From NCBI GenBank assembly GCA_015486655.1, contig WFRF01000002.1, positions 1 through 5,351 on the forward strand: a stretch of 5,351 nucleotides of DNA, written 5' to 3'. The DNA comes from Caldifarciminota bacterium. GTDB lineage: Bacteria; Hydrothermota; 32-111; QNBC01. The notes under the pieces are model-generated. The model saw nothing but the letters and a program-made list of their open reading frames with translations. It was not told where the DNA came from and made no database searches. Position 1 is the first letter of the stretch, and each line of letters opens with the position of its first letter. Positions 5,259 to 5,351 of this stretch are shown here, in pieces. Position numbers and translations under genes: made by a program.

Positions 5259-5351
5259 ATGAACTATAAAGATAAAAGTGTTTTTGCCCCTTTAATTGCT
5301 CTGAAGTACCTCTTTAAGGACCCGATTACAATTCGTTATCCTAAAGAGGAA
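5259..5351 (+). CDS. mbxN: NuoI-like ferredoxin-type subunit, N-terminal fragment
   Basis: An open reading frame of 31 codons runs from ATG 5259 to the window edge with no stop. The text KYLFKDPITIRYPKEE is the characteristic opening of the NuoI/MbhN/HycF family, a membrane-associated helix followed by the P-x-T-x-x-YP element just before the first cluster-binding domain. Full-length relatives carry two [4Fe-4S] clusters in two CxxCxxCxxxCP motifs, which would lie beyond this window. The subunit should accept electrons from reduced ferredoxin and pass them to the NuoB-like subunit. Its place after the NuoD-like gene is the normal mbx/mbh order. The start is supported by AGGAGG 6 bases upstream. 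The gap from the previous stop is 10 bases. Confidence 0.85.
   Translation, partial: MNYKDKSVFAPLIALKYLFKDPITIRYPKEE

Noticed and set aside
1..5351. Internal promoter, terminator, tRNA, CRISPR array, insertion sequence or attachment site
   Set aside because: Gaps between genes are at most 11 bases, and no T-run hairpin, repeat array or transposase was seen on either strand.

Overview
The window is one continuous plus-strand stretch of an operon encoding a membrane-bound respiratory complex of the Mbx/Mbs type. This family is related to group 4 [NiFe] hydrogenases and to complex I. Seven genes are present, the first and last cut by the window edges, with almost no space between them. In order they are: the C-terminus of an antiporter-like membrane subunit (MbxH-like), a second full antiporter-like subunit with a long C-terminal extension (MbxH'-like), a NuoH-like membrane anchor (MbxM), a NuoB-like iron-sulfur subunit (MbxJ), a NuoC-like subunit (MbxK), a NuoD/hydrogenase-large-subunit homologue (MbxL), and the first 31 residues of a NuoI-like ferredoxin-type subunit (MbxN).

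The main diagnostic feature is the active-site region of the large subunit. Each of the two CxxC motifs that hold the NiFe centre in hydrogenases keeps only its first cysteine: C77xxE80 near the N-terminus and C373xxD376 at the C-terminus. The second His of complex I's HPxxHG quinone-site motif is also absent (N29). The protein is therefore unlikely to be a hydrogenase or a quinone reductase. The pattern matches what is known of Mbx/Mbs complexes, studied as a membrane-bound sulfane sulfur reductase in Pyrococcus. Bacterial relatives have been proposed to oxidise ferredoxin with other acceptors. By inference, electrons enter from reduced ferredoxin through MbxN and MbxJ, reach the modified site in MbxL, and drive ion pumping through MbxM and the H/H' antiporter modules. 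The Mrp-like ion-translocation genes (A-G type) would be expected upstream of the window. The rest of mbxN, and perhaps an electron-acceptor or flavoprotein gene, would be expected downstream.

The organism is an anaerobe with moderately AT-rich DNA (roughly 40% GC by hand count of a few lines) and frequent AGA and ATA codons. Thermotogota-like or other fermentative anaerobic bacteria fit, and Thermococcales-like archaea carry the same gene order. The window does not settle the domain. Expression looks tightly coupled: four of the six junctions are 4-bp ATGA stop/start overlaps, and the other two have gaps of about 10 bp. Each start has a GGGGTG, GAGGTG or AGGAGG-type ribosome binding site 5-6 bases upstream. 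There is no intergenic stretch long enough to hold a promoter or terminator, and no RNA gene, mobile element or CRISPR array was seen.
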